Assembly (NCBI GenBank): GCA_025928435.1
Contig: JAICJM010000017.1
Span: 1-33,372, forward strand
Length of the DNA stretch: 33,372 nt
Reading direction: 5' to 3'
Origin: Thermoleophilia bacterium
Lineage (GTDB): Bacteria > Actinomycetota > Thermoleophilia > Gaiellales > JAICJC01
Below, piece after piece: positions 1 through 7,510 of this stretch (its first letter is position 1; each line of letters begins with the position of its first letter). Below the pieces are notes generated by a model. That model had not been told where the DNA came from. It did no database searches and worked only from the letters and a program-made list of their open reading frames with translations. Both the position numbers and the translations under genes were made by a program.

Positions 1-70
1 ATCCGTCGTCAGGCGCGATGAAGCCGTAGCCCTTCGCGTCGTTGAACCACTTCACGGTTCCGGTTGACAT
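1..70 (-). CDS. Cold-shock protein, CspA family (5' part only)
   Basis: The gene runs off the left edge; only the first 23 codons are visible. They read MSTGTVKWFNDAKGYGFIAP and then DDG. This is the N-terminus of a CspA-type OB-fold protein, with the KWFN and KGYGFI (RNP1-like) segments that carry the aromatic nucleic-acid-binding residues. Proteins of this family bind single-stranded RNA or DNA in the cytoplasm and act as RNA chaperones. The ATG is well supported: a strong Shine-Dalgarno sequence (AGGGAGGTGG on the minus strand, about 75-84) lies a few bases upstream. The remaining 45 or so codons of a normal 67-70 residue protein lie outside the window. The 105 bases to the next gene hold its promoter region; I could not place a confident -10/-35 there. 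Confidence 0.93.
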   Translation of the reverse strand, partial: MSTGTVKWFNDAKGYGFIAPDDG

Positions 71-175
71 ATTCCACCTCCCTGGCAATGCATGAACGAG
101 TAAGGAAGAGCGGATGTGCGCAACCGAACGAGCGTTCTTGACCGCGGGAACCCTAGCACGATCCCGGCGCCGCGG

Positions 176-1270
176 TCACCCGGCGGACCCGTGATTGGCG
201 ATGGTGATGGCCCAGCACCGGCGGTGCGCGACGTTGCGGATCGTCACCGCGGCGACGCAGAACTGGTAGTCGCCGTCCGGGATCAACGTGGTGTCGACGC
301 CGTGGCCGCCGACGTGCACGATGAGCCGGGTGGCGCACGTCCCCTGAGGCCGCTGGAAGCACGCGGGGTCGCGGTATGTGCCCGGGGCGTAGACGGCGTC
401 GACCTGCGCCGGGGCGATCAAGCGGCCGCCGATGAACGGGACGATCGGGGCGCCCAGGCGAAGCAGCGGGTCCGCGGCCGGGGCGATCCAGCTGCGCAGC
501 CCGGCGACCATCAGCGGCTGCTGCGGCCAGCGCGACGTCCTGTGCACCGGCATGTCCCAGACCTGGGCGCGGAGATCCACCCGGCCGTGCAGGTCGTCCA
601 GCGCCATGGGCGTCGAGAGGTCGGCGGCGGCGCCGTGCGGGCCGAACGCCGCCTCGTCGTCCACGTATGCCTTCAGGTCGCTCATGCTCGGGCGCTCGCG
701 GTTGCCGGGGTCGCGCAGGATGCCGGTCGGCCGGCGGGGATCGATGAACCCGCAGACCGGGTTCCATTCCGACAGGTGGACGTGGTTCTGCCCGGCGACG
801 ACCCGGCCGATCCACTGGCCGCGCGTCACCTGCGCGCCGGGGGCGACGCGGGTGAGGTCGACATGCCAGTAGTCGTACCGCGTGCTCCGGAGCGTCCCGG
901 TCGGGCTCAGGATGAACCGGGCGTTCGCGCCCTTGCGGCGGACGTGCCAGATGCGGCCGCTCACCACGGCGTAGACCTTCGCCTGGTCGTGCGGCGCGGC
1001 CACATCGACCCCGAAGTGGGCGTGCGTGTCGCCGCGGGGATCGTCGAAGCCGCCGCGGATCGACGGGACGGCGCCGGTCGGGTAGACGGGCGAGGAGCCG
1101 GGCGCCGACGGGTACTCGAAGCACTTCCGGTCGACGCGTGCGAGAGTGAGGGTGTGGACGTGCACGAGCCGCGGCGCGGCGGCGGTCGGCGACGCGAGCA
1201 GCAGGGCTGCGAGGCCCAGCGCGGCGAGTGCGGCTCCGGCGGCAGCCGCTCGTATGATCATGGTGTTCAT
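176..1270 (-). CDS. Secreted M23-like (LytM-type) peptidase domain protein
   Basis: This 364-residue protein has a signal peptide: a positive start, a long Ala/Leu core to about residue 27 and an SPTAAA cleavage region. A central domain (about 80-170) carries the zinc-site pattern of M23/LytM endopeptidases: THAHFGVDV gives HxxxD (H85, D89), YWHVD supplies a further His (H136), and NHVHLSEW gives HxH (H163, H165). M23 enzymes usually cut peptidoglycan cross-bridges outside the membrane. The ligands suggest an active site, but the domain is divergent and residues 180-364 match nothing I recognise. The ATG at 1270 has an AAGGGAGGT Shine-Dalgarno eight bases upstream; ATG at 1261 is a weaker alternative. 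The gene is divergent from the SARP-type membrane regulator, with the 11-bp repeats between them, so it may be that regulator's target. Confidence 0.75.
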   Translation of the reverse strand: MNTMIIRAAAAGAALAALGLAALLLASPTAAAPRLVHVHTLTLARVDRKCFEYPSAPGSSPVYPTGAVPSIRGGFDDPRGDTHAHFGVDVAAPHDQAKVYAVVSGRIWHVRRKGANARFILSPTGTLRSTRYDYWHVDLTRVAPGAQVTRGQWIGRVVAGQNHVHLSEWNPVCGFIDPRRPTGILRDPGNRERPSMSDLKAYVDDEAAFGPHGAAADLSTPMALDDLHGRVDLRAQVWDMPVHRTSRWPQQPLMVAGLRSWIAPAADPLLRLGAPIVPFIGGRLIAPAQVDAVYAPGTYRDPACFQRPQGTCATRLIVHVGGHGVDTTLIPDGDYQFCVAAVTIRNVAHRRCWAITIANHGSAG

Positions 1271-1282
1271 CGCGCAAGACCT

Positions 1283-1310
1283 CCCTTGGGTCGTCGTTTG
1301 ACCTCAAGGG
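1283..1310 (-). promoter_or_regulatory. Hairpin in the leader of the M23-like gene, covering its ribosome site
   Basis: CCCTTGGGTC (1283-1292) pairs with GACCTCAAGGG (1300-1310), giving a ten-pair stem with one bulged base and a seven-base loop. On the minus strand the downstream arm contains the AAGGGAGGT Shine-Dalgarno sequence of the gene starting at 1270. If transcribed, the hairpin could mask ribosome binding. The complementarity is seen directly; a regulatory role is inference. Confidence 0.35.
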
Positions 1311-1329
1311 ACACCCATGCGCTCGAATC

Positions 1330-1382
1330 GCGCTCTGGAAGGGCTGTTCCGGCGCTCTCACGGCGCTCTCAGCGCGCTCTCA
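1330..1382. promoter_or_regulatory. Tandem 11-bp-pitch direct repeats, likely SARP-type operator
   Basis: GCGCTCTCA occurs exactly at 1352-1360, 1363-1371 and 1374-1382, with starts 11 bases apart. A seven-of-nine copy (GCGCTCTGG, 1330-1338) lies 22 bases upstream of the first, and a poor copy at 1341 fills the missing phase. SARP regulators with an OmpR-like winged helix are known to bind direct repeats spaced 11 or 22 bp on one face of the helix. The array sits between the divergent M23-like gene and the SARP-type gene, so autoregulation or control of both is likely. The repeats are plain in the sequence; the bound protein is inferred. Confidence 0.6.
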
Positions 1383-1422
1383 TGACCGTGGTGGAGTCGT
1401 GAACCCTGGTGTGAACCGCCAA

Positions 1423-3546
1423 ATGGAGTACCGGTTGCTGGGCCCGCCGGAGGTGGACGACGAGGGGCGGGTCGTGGCGCTCACGGGCAAGGGCGCGGCC
1501 GTGCTCGCGCTGCTCCTCCTGAACGCGAACCGCGTCGTCCCGCGGACGACGCTGATGGATGCGGTCTGGCCCGGCGAGAGCGCGACCGCCCGCCGCAATC
1601 TCGAGGTGCACGTGTCGCGGTTGCGCAAGGCGCTCCCGGCCGGCGAGGGCGGCGCCGAGATCACGAGCCGCGGCGGCGGCTATCTGCTCACCGCCGACAC
1701 CGAGGCAGTCGACGTCAACCGCTTCGAGCGAACGGTCGAGTCCGGTCAGCGCGCGCTCGGCGAGCGCCGGTATGAAGACGCGATCGCCGAGGTGCGGGGG
1801 GCACTCGAGCTGTGGCGAGGGCGGCCGCTCGAGGGGCTCGAGGACTACGCCTTCGCGGCCGCCGAGGCCGAGCGGCTCGAGGACATCCGGCTCGGCGCGC
1901 TCGAGGCCCGGTTCGAGGCGGAGCTCGCGCTCGGCCGTCACCAGGCGGTGATCGGCGAGATCCGCGCGCTCGTGAACGCCCACCCCGCGCGCGAGACGCT
2001 GCGCTACCAGCTGATGCTCGCCCTCTACCGCAACGGGCGCCAGGCGGATGCCCTGGCGGCCTACGCACAGGCGCGCCGCCACCTGGTCGAGGCGCTCGGC
2101 ATCGAGCCGTCGGCGCGGTTGCGCGATCTCGAGCGCGCCATCCTCCAGCACGACCCGGCGCTCGCGCTCGAGGCCGCCCCCGCGCCGGCGGTCGAGCCCG
2201 TGGCGGAGCCCGAGCCGGCCGCGACCGCCCTGCGCACGTTCCTGGTCGCGCACGTGCACGGGTACGCGCGCTTCACCCGCGAGCGCGGCGACGACGCCGG
2301 GTCGGCGCTGGCCCGGAAGCTCGTCGGCATCGCCCGGGGTGTCGCGACGGAGTCGGGCGGCAGCTTCGTCGAGCTGCGACGGGACGAGGCACTGTGCGTG
2401 TTCGGCTCTGCCCGCGGGGCGCTGCGGGCGGCCGTCGAGCTCCAGCGCCGGCTGCGCTCGGCAACCGAGGACGGAGGCCGCTTCCCGCTCGCGGTCGGGA
2501 CCGGCCTCGACGCCGGCGAGGCAACCGCGACCGAGGGCGGATACTGGGGCGGCGCGCTCAACCTCGCGGCCCGCCTGAGCGCCGCCGCCGCACCCGGCGT
2601 CATCCTCGCCACCGACACGGTGGCGAACGTCGCCGGCCCCGTGGAGGGTCTGCGGCTCGGCGCCCCGCGGCGGGTCGCCCTCGAGGGCTTCGGCGATCCC
2701 GTCCGCGCCGTCGAGGTGATCCCGGACGAGCCGCTGCCGCCGGTCCCGCTCTCGCCGTGGCCCCGGGAGGGTCGCCGGCGGCGGCGCACGCTGGCAGTTG
2801 CCGCGGTCGCCGGCCTGGTCGTGCTCGGCGCGGTCGGCGCGACGGTGGATCAGCTGTTCGTCGCCGACGGGGGCGGCGCGACCAAGGGCACCGGCGGCCC
2901 CCGCAGGCCGCACCTGACGCTCACGGCGGGCACGGCCGGAAGCAGCGCGGCGACGCTCGTCCTCGGCGGCGTCGCCAACGCCGGGACGACGTACCGGTCG
3001 ATCGTCGACGTCCGCATGTACGCCGCCGGGACGGCGCGCGGGAAGGTGCTCCAGCTGTGGGTCGCGTCAGTGGCCCCCGGCGGTCGCTACGAGCTGGTGC
3101 TGAAGCCCCGGCTCGATCCAGGGGGCTACGTCGCCCAGGCCAGCCAGTCCTACGGCGGGGGGACCGGGGTGATCCGGTCGGCGACCGTCCCCTTCACGGT
3201 GGCCAAGGCCGCAGCGGGTGCGGCCGACAAGCACGGCAAGCTCGCGATCACCTCGCCGACCTCGGGGGCGGCCGTGTCCGATGCCGGTTTCCAGGTGGCA
3301 GGGACCGATGACCCGAACCCCGTCGCCGGCGTGGGCTACGTGCAGGTCTCCGCCTTCGCGGGCACCGACCTGCGGGCGAAGCGCGTGTGGGCGAGCGCGC
3401 CGGTGAAGCTCGCGGCGGACGGGGGCTGGTCGGTCGGGTTCGACTCGACCCTCCCCTCCGGGCCCTACACGCTCCTCGTGAGGGAGACGGACGCGCGCGG
3501 ATTCGTGACCGGGTTGTCGCGGACGGTCGGGTTCGTCATCATCTAG
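1423..3546 (+). CDS. Membrane-anchored SARP/BTAD regulator with cyclase-like and extracytoplasmic domains
   Basis: The protein has 707 residues if started at the ATG (MEYRLLGPPEV), the usual beginning of this family; in-frame GTG codons at 1399 and 1411 are alternatives, and no start has a good Shine-Dalgarno. Domains in order: OmpR-type winged helix (about 1-95, with VHVSRLRKAL and the SRGGGYLL wing), BTAD helical repeat (about 97-245), Ala/Pro linker, class III nucleotidyl-cyclase-like domain (about 270-420), a basic stretch (REGRRRRR) and one membrane helix (about 456-475), then some 230 residues outside the cell that look like two beta-sandwich domains; the last resembles Gmad2/Ig-like folds. 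In the cyclase domain the first metal Asp is replaced (VAHVHGY), while RRDEALCVF (D321) and N380/R384 remain, so catalysis is doubtful. The layout suggests a ToxR/CadC-like one-component sensor. Its stop overlaps the convergent oxidase gene by four bases. Confidence 0.88.
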   Translation: MEYRLLGPPEVDDEGRVVALTGKGAAVLALLLLNANRVVPRTTLMDAVWPGESATARRNLEVHVSRLRKALPAGEGGAEITSRGGGYLLTADTEAVDVNRFERTVESGQRALGERRYEDAIAEVRGALELWRGRPLEGLEDYAFAAAEAERLEDIRLGALEARFEAELALGRHQAVIGEIRALVNAHPARETLRYQLMLALYRNGRQADALAAYAQARRHLVEALGIEPSARLRDLERAILQHDPALALEAAPAPAVEPVAEPEPAATALRTFLVAHVHGYARFTRERGDDAGSALARKLVGIARGVATESGGSFVELRRDEALCVFGSARGALRAAVELQRRLRSATEDGGRFPLAVGTGLDAGEATATEGGYWGGALNLAARLSAAAAPGVILATDTVANVAGPVEGLRLGAPRRVALEGFGDPVRAVEVIPDEPLPPVPLSPWPREGRRRRRTLAVAAVAGLVVLGAVGATVDQLFVADGGGATKGTGGPRRPHLTLTAGTAGSSAATLVLGGVANAGTTYRSIVDVRMYAAGTARGKVLQLWVASVAPGGRYELVLKPRLDPGGYVAQASQSYGGGTGVIRSATVPFTVAKAAAGAADKHGKLAITSPTSGAAVSDAGFQVAGTDDPNPVAGVGYVQVSAFAGTDLRAKRVWASAPVKLAADGGWSVGFDSTLPSGPYTLLVRETDARGFVTGLSRTVGFVII

Positions 3547-4751
3547 ACCGCGCCGTAGAAGTGCCGGTACTGCCAGGCGGCGCCCCGGCGCAGCTCGGCG
3601 TCCGGCGGCAAGAGCCCGCCGAACCGGGCGAGCGTGAGCGGGGAGAGGTCGATCGGCGGCGTGCCGTCGACGATCCAGTCTGCGAGCAGCTCGCCGAGCG
3701 CCGGCGACAACGACAGCCCCGCCACGTTGCAGCCGCTGGCGAAGTTGGAAGCCGGCCACCCCCGGTGCCGGCCCGAGGATGTGCCCGCCGTCCGCGGTCA
3801 TGGTGGGCAGCCCGCCGCGGTGCTCGCACACCTCCGCCTCGCGGAGGACCGGAAGCTGGGGGGCGACGTCGTCCGCGCGCGCCAGAGGACGTCCGGGTCG
3901 AGCGGCGTCTCGGCCACCTCGTACGGGATCCCGTCGGCATCGAAGAACAGCGGGTCCTCCTCGTAGACGCCCCACAGGAACCCCGGGTCGTGAGGACGGA
4001 AGTACACCGCGGCGTCCATGATGCGGATCAACGGCAGGTCGGGCCGGGCGCCCTCGACCGGGCCGGTGACGAACAGCTGCTGGCGGGTCGTGACGAGCGG
4101 CAGGTCGACGCCGCTGGCGGCGGCGATGAGGCGCGTCCACGCCCCGGCCGCGTCGACGACGACGGGCGTCTCGATCGCCCCGGCGCTGGTCTCGACGGCG
4201 TGCACGGCGCCGTCCTCGATCACGACGCGGGTGGCGTCGGTGTGGGTGATGACGACCGCGCCGGCCGCCTGGGCCGCGCGCGCGAAGGCGGCCGCGGCCT
4301 GTCCCGGATCGAAGTACATATCCTCGCCCACGCGCAGAGCCGCGTCGACGCCCTCCGGCTGGAGGAACGGGTGCAGCTCGTGTGCCTCGGCAGGCGTGAG
4401 CAGCTCGACGTCGAGGCCGGCCGCGCGCCCGCGGGCGAGATCGGCCTCGAGCACCTCGGTGTCCGCGGGACGGCGGGAGACCTTGAGGCTGCCGGAGCGC
4501 ACCCGGTCGAGCGGGTCGCCCGTATCCTGCGCGAACGTGCGGATCCGGTCGGACGCGCGCCGCACGAGCTCGATCAGGAGGTCGCTCTTGCGCAGGTAGC
4601 TGACCATGCCGGCCGCCCGCGGCGACGTCTGCGACGCGATCTCGTGCCGCTCGACCACCGTGACGGCGCGGCCCCGGCGGGCGAGCGCGAGCGCGGTCGC
4701 CGACCCGAGCCCGCCCGAGCCGACCACCACGACGTCCGCCGACCTGCGCAC
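3543..4751 (-). pseudogene. FAD-dependent oxidase of the D-amino acid/glycine oxidase family, two frameshifts
   Basis: DAO-family enzymes oxidise amines or amino acids such as glycine, sarcosine or D-amino acids with FAD. The N-terminus shows the dinucleotide fold (VVVVGSGGLGSATALALARR) and the frame is good to PLDPDVLWRAR. One base appears missing within the CG run at about 3870-3883: the family-like sequence EHRGGLPTMTADGGHILGP continues in another frame. One extra base near 3745-3750 then restores the original frame (NFASGCNVAGLSLSPALGEL) to the stop. Read through, the protein would be about 402 residues, a normal length. The net shift is zero, so the changes are either two sequencing indels or real inactivation. 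It starts with GTG seven bases after the GNAT gene and is last in the five-gene operon. Substrate cannot be told; a polyamine or amino acid link to the PotBCD genes is speculative. Confidence 0.8.
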
Positions 4752-4758
4752 CCCGCGA

Positions 4759-5544
4759 TTATGCCGCCGGCTGCCCGATCGCCGCCAGGAACTCGTCGCT
4801 CGCGCCGGACGTCCACGTCGTCGCGTCGTCGACCGCCCTGAACCCGACCGACTCGTAGAACGGCCGCCCGGCGGGGGTCGAGAAGAGGTACGCGCCCTCG
4901 GTGTCCGCGCCCCACAACTCCTCGAGCGCGCAGGTGAGGACGGCGCGCCCGCCTCCCTTTCGCCGGTGCTGGACCGGCGTCATCATCGACCAGATGCCGA
5001 TCCGCGGCCCGGGCGTCGCCCAGACGACGCTGATCGGCTCGTCGCCCTCGTAGGCCAGCCACGCCGCCACCCGGCCGGCCGGATCGGGCAGCGGGGCGAG
5101 TGTGCGGTCGGCGACGCCCCGCTCCATCACGTGGGCTCCCGCGACGATCGCGACGGCCCGCGCGCGGTCGGCGGGCGAGCGCACCTCCGCGACGTGCAGC
5201 CCGCGCGTCTCGCGCGGCGGCCGCGCCGGACACCACATCAGCGGCTCGCGGGCGGGGGCGGGCTCGAAACCGGCGGCGACCAGGGGCGCCGTGACGTCGG
5301 GGTCCGCCCCGGAGGCGACCGACACGAGCGCCGGGACGCCGGCGGCGGCGATGAACGCCACCAGGTCGGCCGCGTCCTCCCGCCGCGCGCGCGACGTCAG
5401 GGCGCACTCGTTCAGGTCGGGGTGGGCCTCGCCCGTCACCACGGCGAACCAACCGTTCCCCGATGCCCGCGCGGGCGCCTGCCCGCCGGGCCTCACCCGC
5501 GGCGCGTGCTCGGCGAACGTCTCCCACAGCGCCGCGGCATCCAC
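4759..5544 (-). CDS. GNAT family N-acetyltransferase
   Basis: This 261-residue protein carries a GNAT domain in its C-terminal half. The acetyl-CoA pyrophosphate loop is visible as QHRRKGGGRAVL (RxxGxG/A, motif A), preceded by the strand IGIWSMMTPV and followed by the motif B-like AYLFSTPAGRPFYESVGF, whose FYxxxGF is typical. The N-terminal half (about 1-110) looks like a second, degenerate GNAT repeat (LVAAGFEPAPAREPLMW), so a tandem GNAT arrangement is likely. These enzymes move an acetyl group from acetyl-CoA to an amine of a small molecule or protein; the acceptor is unknown. The start is GTG at 5544. Nine bases separate it from the upstream flavoprotein gene and seven from the downstream oxidase gene, which places it inside the minus-strand operon. 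Confidence 0.85.
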   Translation of the reverse strand: MDAAALWETFAEHAPRVRPGGQAPARASGNGWFAVVTGEAHPDLNECALTSRARREDAADLVAFIAAAGVPALVSVASGADPDVTAPLVAAGFEPAPAREPLMWCPARPPRETRGLHVAEVRSPADRARAVAIVAGAHVMERGVADRTLAPLPDPAGRVAAWLAYEGDEPISVVWATPGPRIGIWSMMTPVQHRRKGGGRAVLTCALEELWGADTEGAYLFSTPAGRPFYESVGFRAVDDATTWTSGASDEFLAAIGQPAA

Positions 5545-5553
5545 GCGGCGGCC

Positions 5554-7236
5554 CTAGATACCGGCGAGCGTGGCGGTCTCATCCTCCGCCAGCACGCGGT
5601 GCACGGCCTGCACGGCGGTCGCGCCCTCGCCGACGGCGGCAGCGACACGCTTGACCGAGCCGGAGCGGACGTCGCCGGCCGCGAAGATGCGGGGCACACT
5701 CGTCTCCATCGGGAGCGGTGGCCGTTGCAGCGGCCACCCGCCGGCGACGTCGGCCCCGGTCAGGAGGAAGCCCTTGCGGTCGCGCGCCAGCTCATTCGGC
5801 AGCCACTCGGTCCGCGGGTGCGCACCGATCAGGACGAAGAGCGCGTCGGCGGGGAGGGTCTCCTCCTCGCCGCTCGTGCGGTCACGCAGCACGAGTCGCT
5901 CGAGGTGCGCCCCGCCACCGCCGCCGACGACCTCGGTCGCCGGCCGCACGGTGACCTTCGGCGCCGCCCCGACCGCCTGCACCAGGTAGTACGACATGCC
6001 CGCCGCGAGCGACCGCGACCGGATCAGGATGGTGACGTGCCGGGCGTAGCGGGCGAGGTGCAGCGCGGCCTGCCCGGCCGAGTTTCCGCCCCCGACCACG
6101 AAGACCTCCTTCCCGGCCAGCGTCGGCGCCTCGGAGACCGGGCCGCCGTAGAAGACGCCCGCGCCGATCAGCTCGTCGAGCCTCGGTATCTCCAGGCGCC
6201 GGTAGCTCGCGCCGGTCGCCAGGATCACCGCCCGGGCGTGAATCGTGCGGCCGTCCGCCAGCTCGAGCGCGAACCCGTCGTCCGACCGCGCGAGCATGGT
6301 CGCCTGGTGCATGAAGACGAAGTTCGCGCCCAGCGCGGCCGCCTGGTCGTAGGCCTGTTCCGCCAGCCGGCTCCCGCTCACCCCGCGCGCGAAGCCGAGG
6401 TAGTTGCGGATGAGGGAGCTCGAGCGCGCCTGCCCGCCAATGCCGGCCGCGTCCACGACGACGACGTTCAACCCCTCGGAGGCGCCGTATACGGCGGCGG
6501 ACAGCCCCGCCGGGCCCGACCCGACGATGAGCAGATCGAACGTGCGGTCCTCCAGGATCTCGGGCGCGCCGGCCGCGAGCGCGATCTCGGCGTTCGACGG
6601 GTCGCTCAGCGCGCGCCCGTCGGGGAGCAGCATGAGCGGAAGACGAGCGTCTGGGCCCGCCTTGGCCAGGATCTCGCGCCCCTGCTCCGAGTCCGCGAGC
6701 GAGAACCGGTGCGGGACGGCGCAGCTCTCGAAGACCGCCCGCAGCTCGTAGGCCCGCCCGGCCCATTCGTCCCCGACGATGTGCACGGCGTGCGGCACCA
6801 GCCTTCGCTCGCGCGCCCACTCGAGCAGGAAGCTCGAGATGCCCTCGTGGAACACCTCGTCCGGTGGCGGGCCGGGCTCGAGCAGGAAGTAGTCGATCCG
6901 ACCGAGCGCCATCGCCCCGCGGATGGTGGCCGCCTCGATCGGGTCGGTCCAGACATTCGGGGAGATCAGGAGGGCGCGTTTCGCCTGCGGATGCTCGCGC
7001 CGCGCGTGGTCGAACAGCCCACCGTCGGCGCCGGCGAACGCCGCCGGCCCGGCCCGCACGAGCGCGACGTCGCGCCCGTCGGCGGCCAGGCGATCGAGCA
7101 GGTCGCCGGCGTCGTGCGGGGTCCGGACGGTCTCGATCCGGTAGTGGGTTGCGTACCGCTCGGCGAGCTGGGTCTGGAGGCGCGCGAACGCGCCCGGATC
7201 CTCGCCGCCGGTCGCGATGATGACGGGCAGGGCCAT
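5554..7236 (-). CDS. Thioredoxin-reductase-like flavoprotein with receiver-like N-terminal domain
   Basis: The 560-residue protein starts at ATG 7236 (MALPVIIATGG), with AGGTAGGG upstream. Residues 1-135 resemble a response-regulator receiver, but no phospho-acceptor Asp is evident (VALVRAGPAAF). Residues 150-225 look glutaredoxin-like without CxxC. The rest is a two-nucleotide-domain reductase: the FAD site is LLIVGSGPAGLSAAVYGAS (from 235) and GIGGQA (265-270), and the NADPH site is VFVVGGGNSAGQAALHLARY. A C-terminal FAD motif, PRIFAAGDVRSGSVKRVAAA, is clear. The CxxC disulfide of true thioredoxin reductase is absent, since the region after YGGPVSEAPTLAGK has no Cys pair. The protein belongs to the group annotated as fused response regulator/thioredoxin reductase. 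It probably passes NADPH electrons to another acceptor, possibly the CDGSH cluster encoded next to it (inference). Confidence 0.88.
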   Translation of the reverse strand: MALPVIIATGGEDPGAFARLQTQLAERYATHYRIETVRTPHDAGDLLDRLAADGRDVALVRAGPAAFAGADGGLFDHARREHPQAKRALLISPNVWTDPIEAATIRGAMALGRIDYFLLEPGPPPDEVFHEGISSFLLEWARERRLVPHAVHIVGDEWAGRAYELRAVFESCAVPHRFSLADSEQGREILAKAGPDARLPLMLLPDGRALSDPSNAEIALAAGAPEILEDRTFDLLIVGSGPAGLSAAVYGASEGLNVVVVDAAGIGGQARSSSLIRNYLGFARGVSGSRLAEQAYDQAAALGANFVFMHQATMLARSDDGFALELADGRTIHARAVILATGASYRRLEIPRLDELIGAGVFYGGPVSEAPTLAGKEVFVVGGGNSAGQAALHLARYARHVTILIRSRSLAAGMSYYLVQAVGAAPKVTVRPATEVVGGGGGAHLERLVLRDRTSGEEETLPADALFVLIGAHPRTEWLPNELARDRKGFLLTGADVAGGWPLQRPPLPMETSVPRIFAAGDVRSGSVKRVAAAVGEGATAVQAVHRVLAEDETATLAGI

Positions 7237-7258
7237 ACCCGACCCTACCTGATCGGGC

Positions 7259-7510
7259 CTACTCCGAGGGATCTCCCAGCTCGGGATGCCGCTCGCGGGC
7301 GGCGTCGCACAGGCCGCCCTCGGCGCGGTACCGGGCCCGGGTGTGGGTGCCGTCGCAGAACGGGCGGAGGCGGGAGCGGCCGCAGCGGCAGAGCGCGACG
7401 GTGCGCCGGCCGACGTCGATCTCACGGCCGTCCACGTCGACCAGGGAGAACGGCCCGCGCACGATCAGGGGCCCGTCGGGATACGGCGTGATGACCGCGC
7501 GCTCATCCAT
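7259..7510 (-). CDS. CDGSH iron-sulfur domain mini-protein
   Basis: This 83-residue protein contains the complete CDGSH (mitoNEET-type) pattern in CRCGRSRLRPFCDGTH, that is CxC, then S, then PxCDGTH. The three Cys and one His are the ligands of a redox-active, labile 2Fe-2S cluster. No signal peptide or membrane anchor is seen, so it should be cytoplasmic. The N-terminal half (ITPYPDGPLIVRGPFSLVD) is the short beta region usual for bacterial single-CDGSH proteins. Its ATG at 7510 lies inside the end of the carboxylate-amine ligase gene, an eight-base overlap implying translational coupling. The flavoprotein gene starts 22 bases downstream. The partner is unknown, but the neighbours (NADPH-type flavoprotein, heme-oxygenase-like iron enzyme) fit an electron-transfer or iron-sulfur role. 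Confidence 0.93.
   Translation of the reverse strand: MDERAVITPYPDGPLIVRGPFSLVDVDGREIDVGRRTVALCRCGRSRLRPFCDGTHTRARYRAEGGLCDAARERHPELGDPSE

Noticed and set aside
153..1402. Alternative long frames overlapping the M23-like gene on both strands.
   Set aside because: Only the frame 176-1270 has a signal peptide, zinc-site motifs and a Shine-Dalgarno sequence.
3743..3885. Programmed ribosomal frameshifting in the oxidase gene.
   Set aside because: No slippery heptamer or downstream structure was seen, and two opposite shifts would be needed. Indels are simpler.
4606..7491. Very long open frame on the plus strand opposite the oxidase, GNAT and flavoprotein genes.
   Set aside because: Composition is Arg/Gly/Pro-rich without any motif, and the minus strand carries clear protein families throughout. 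It is a GC-rich shadow frame.
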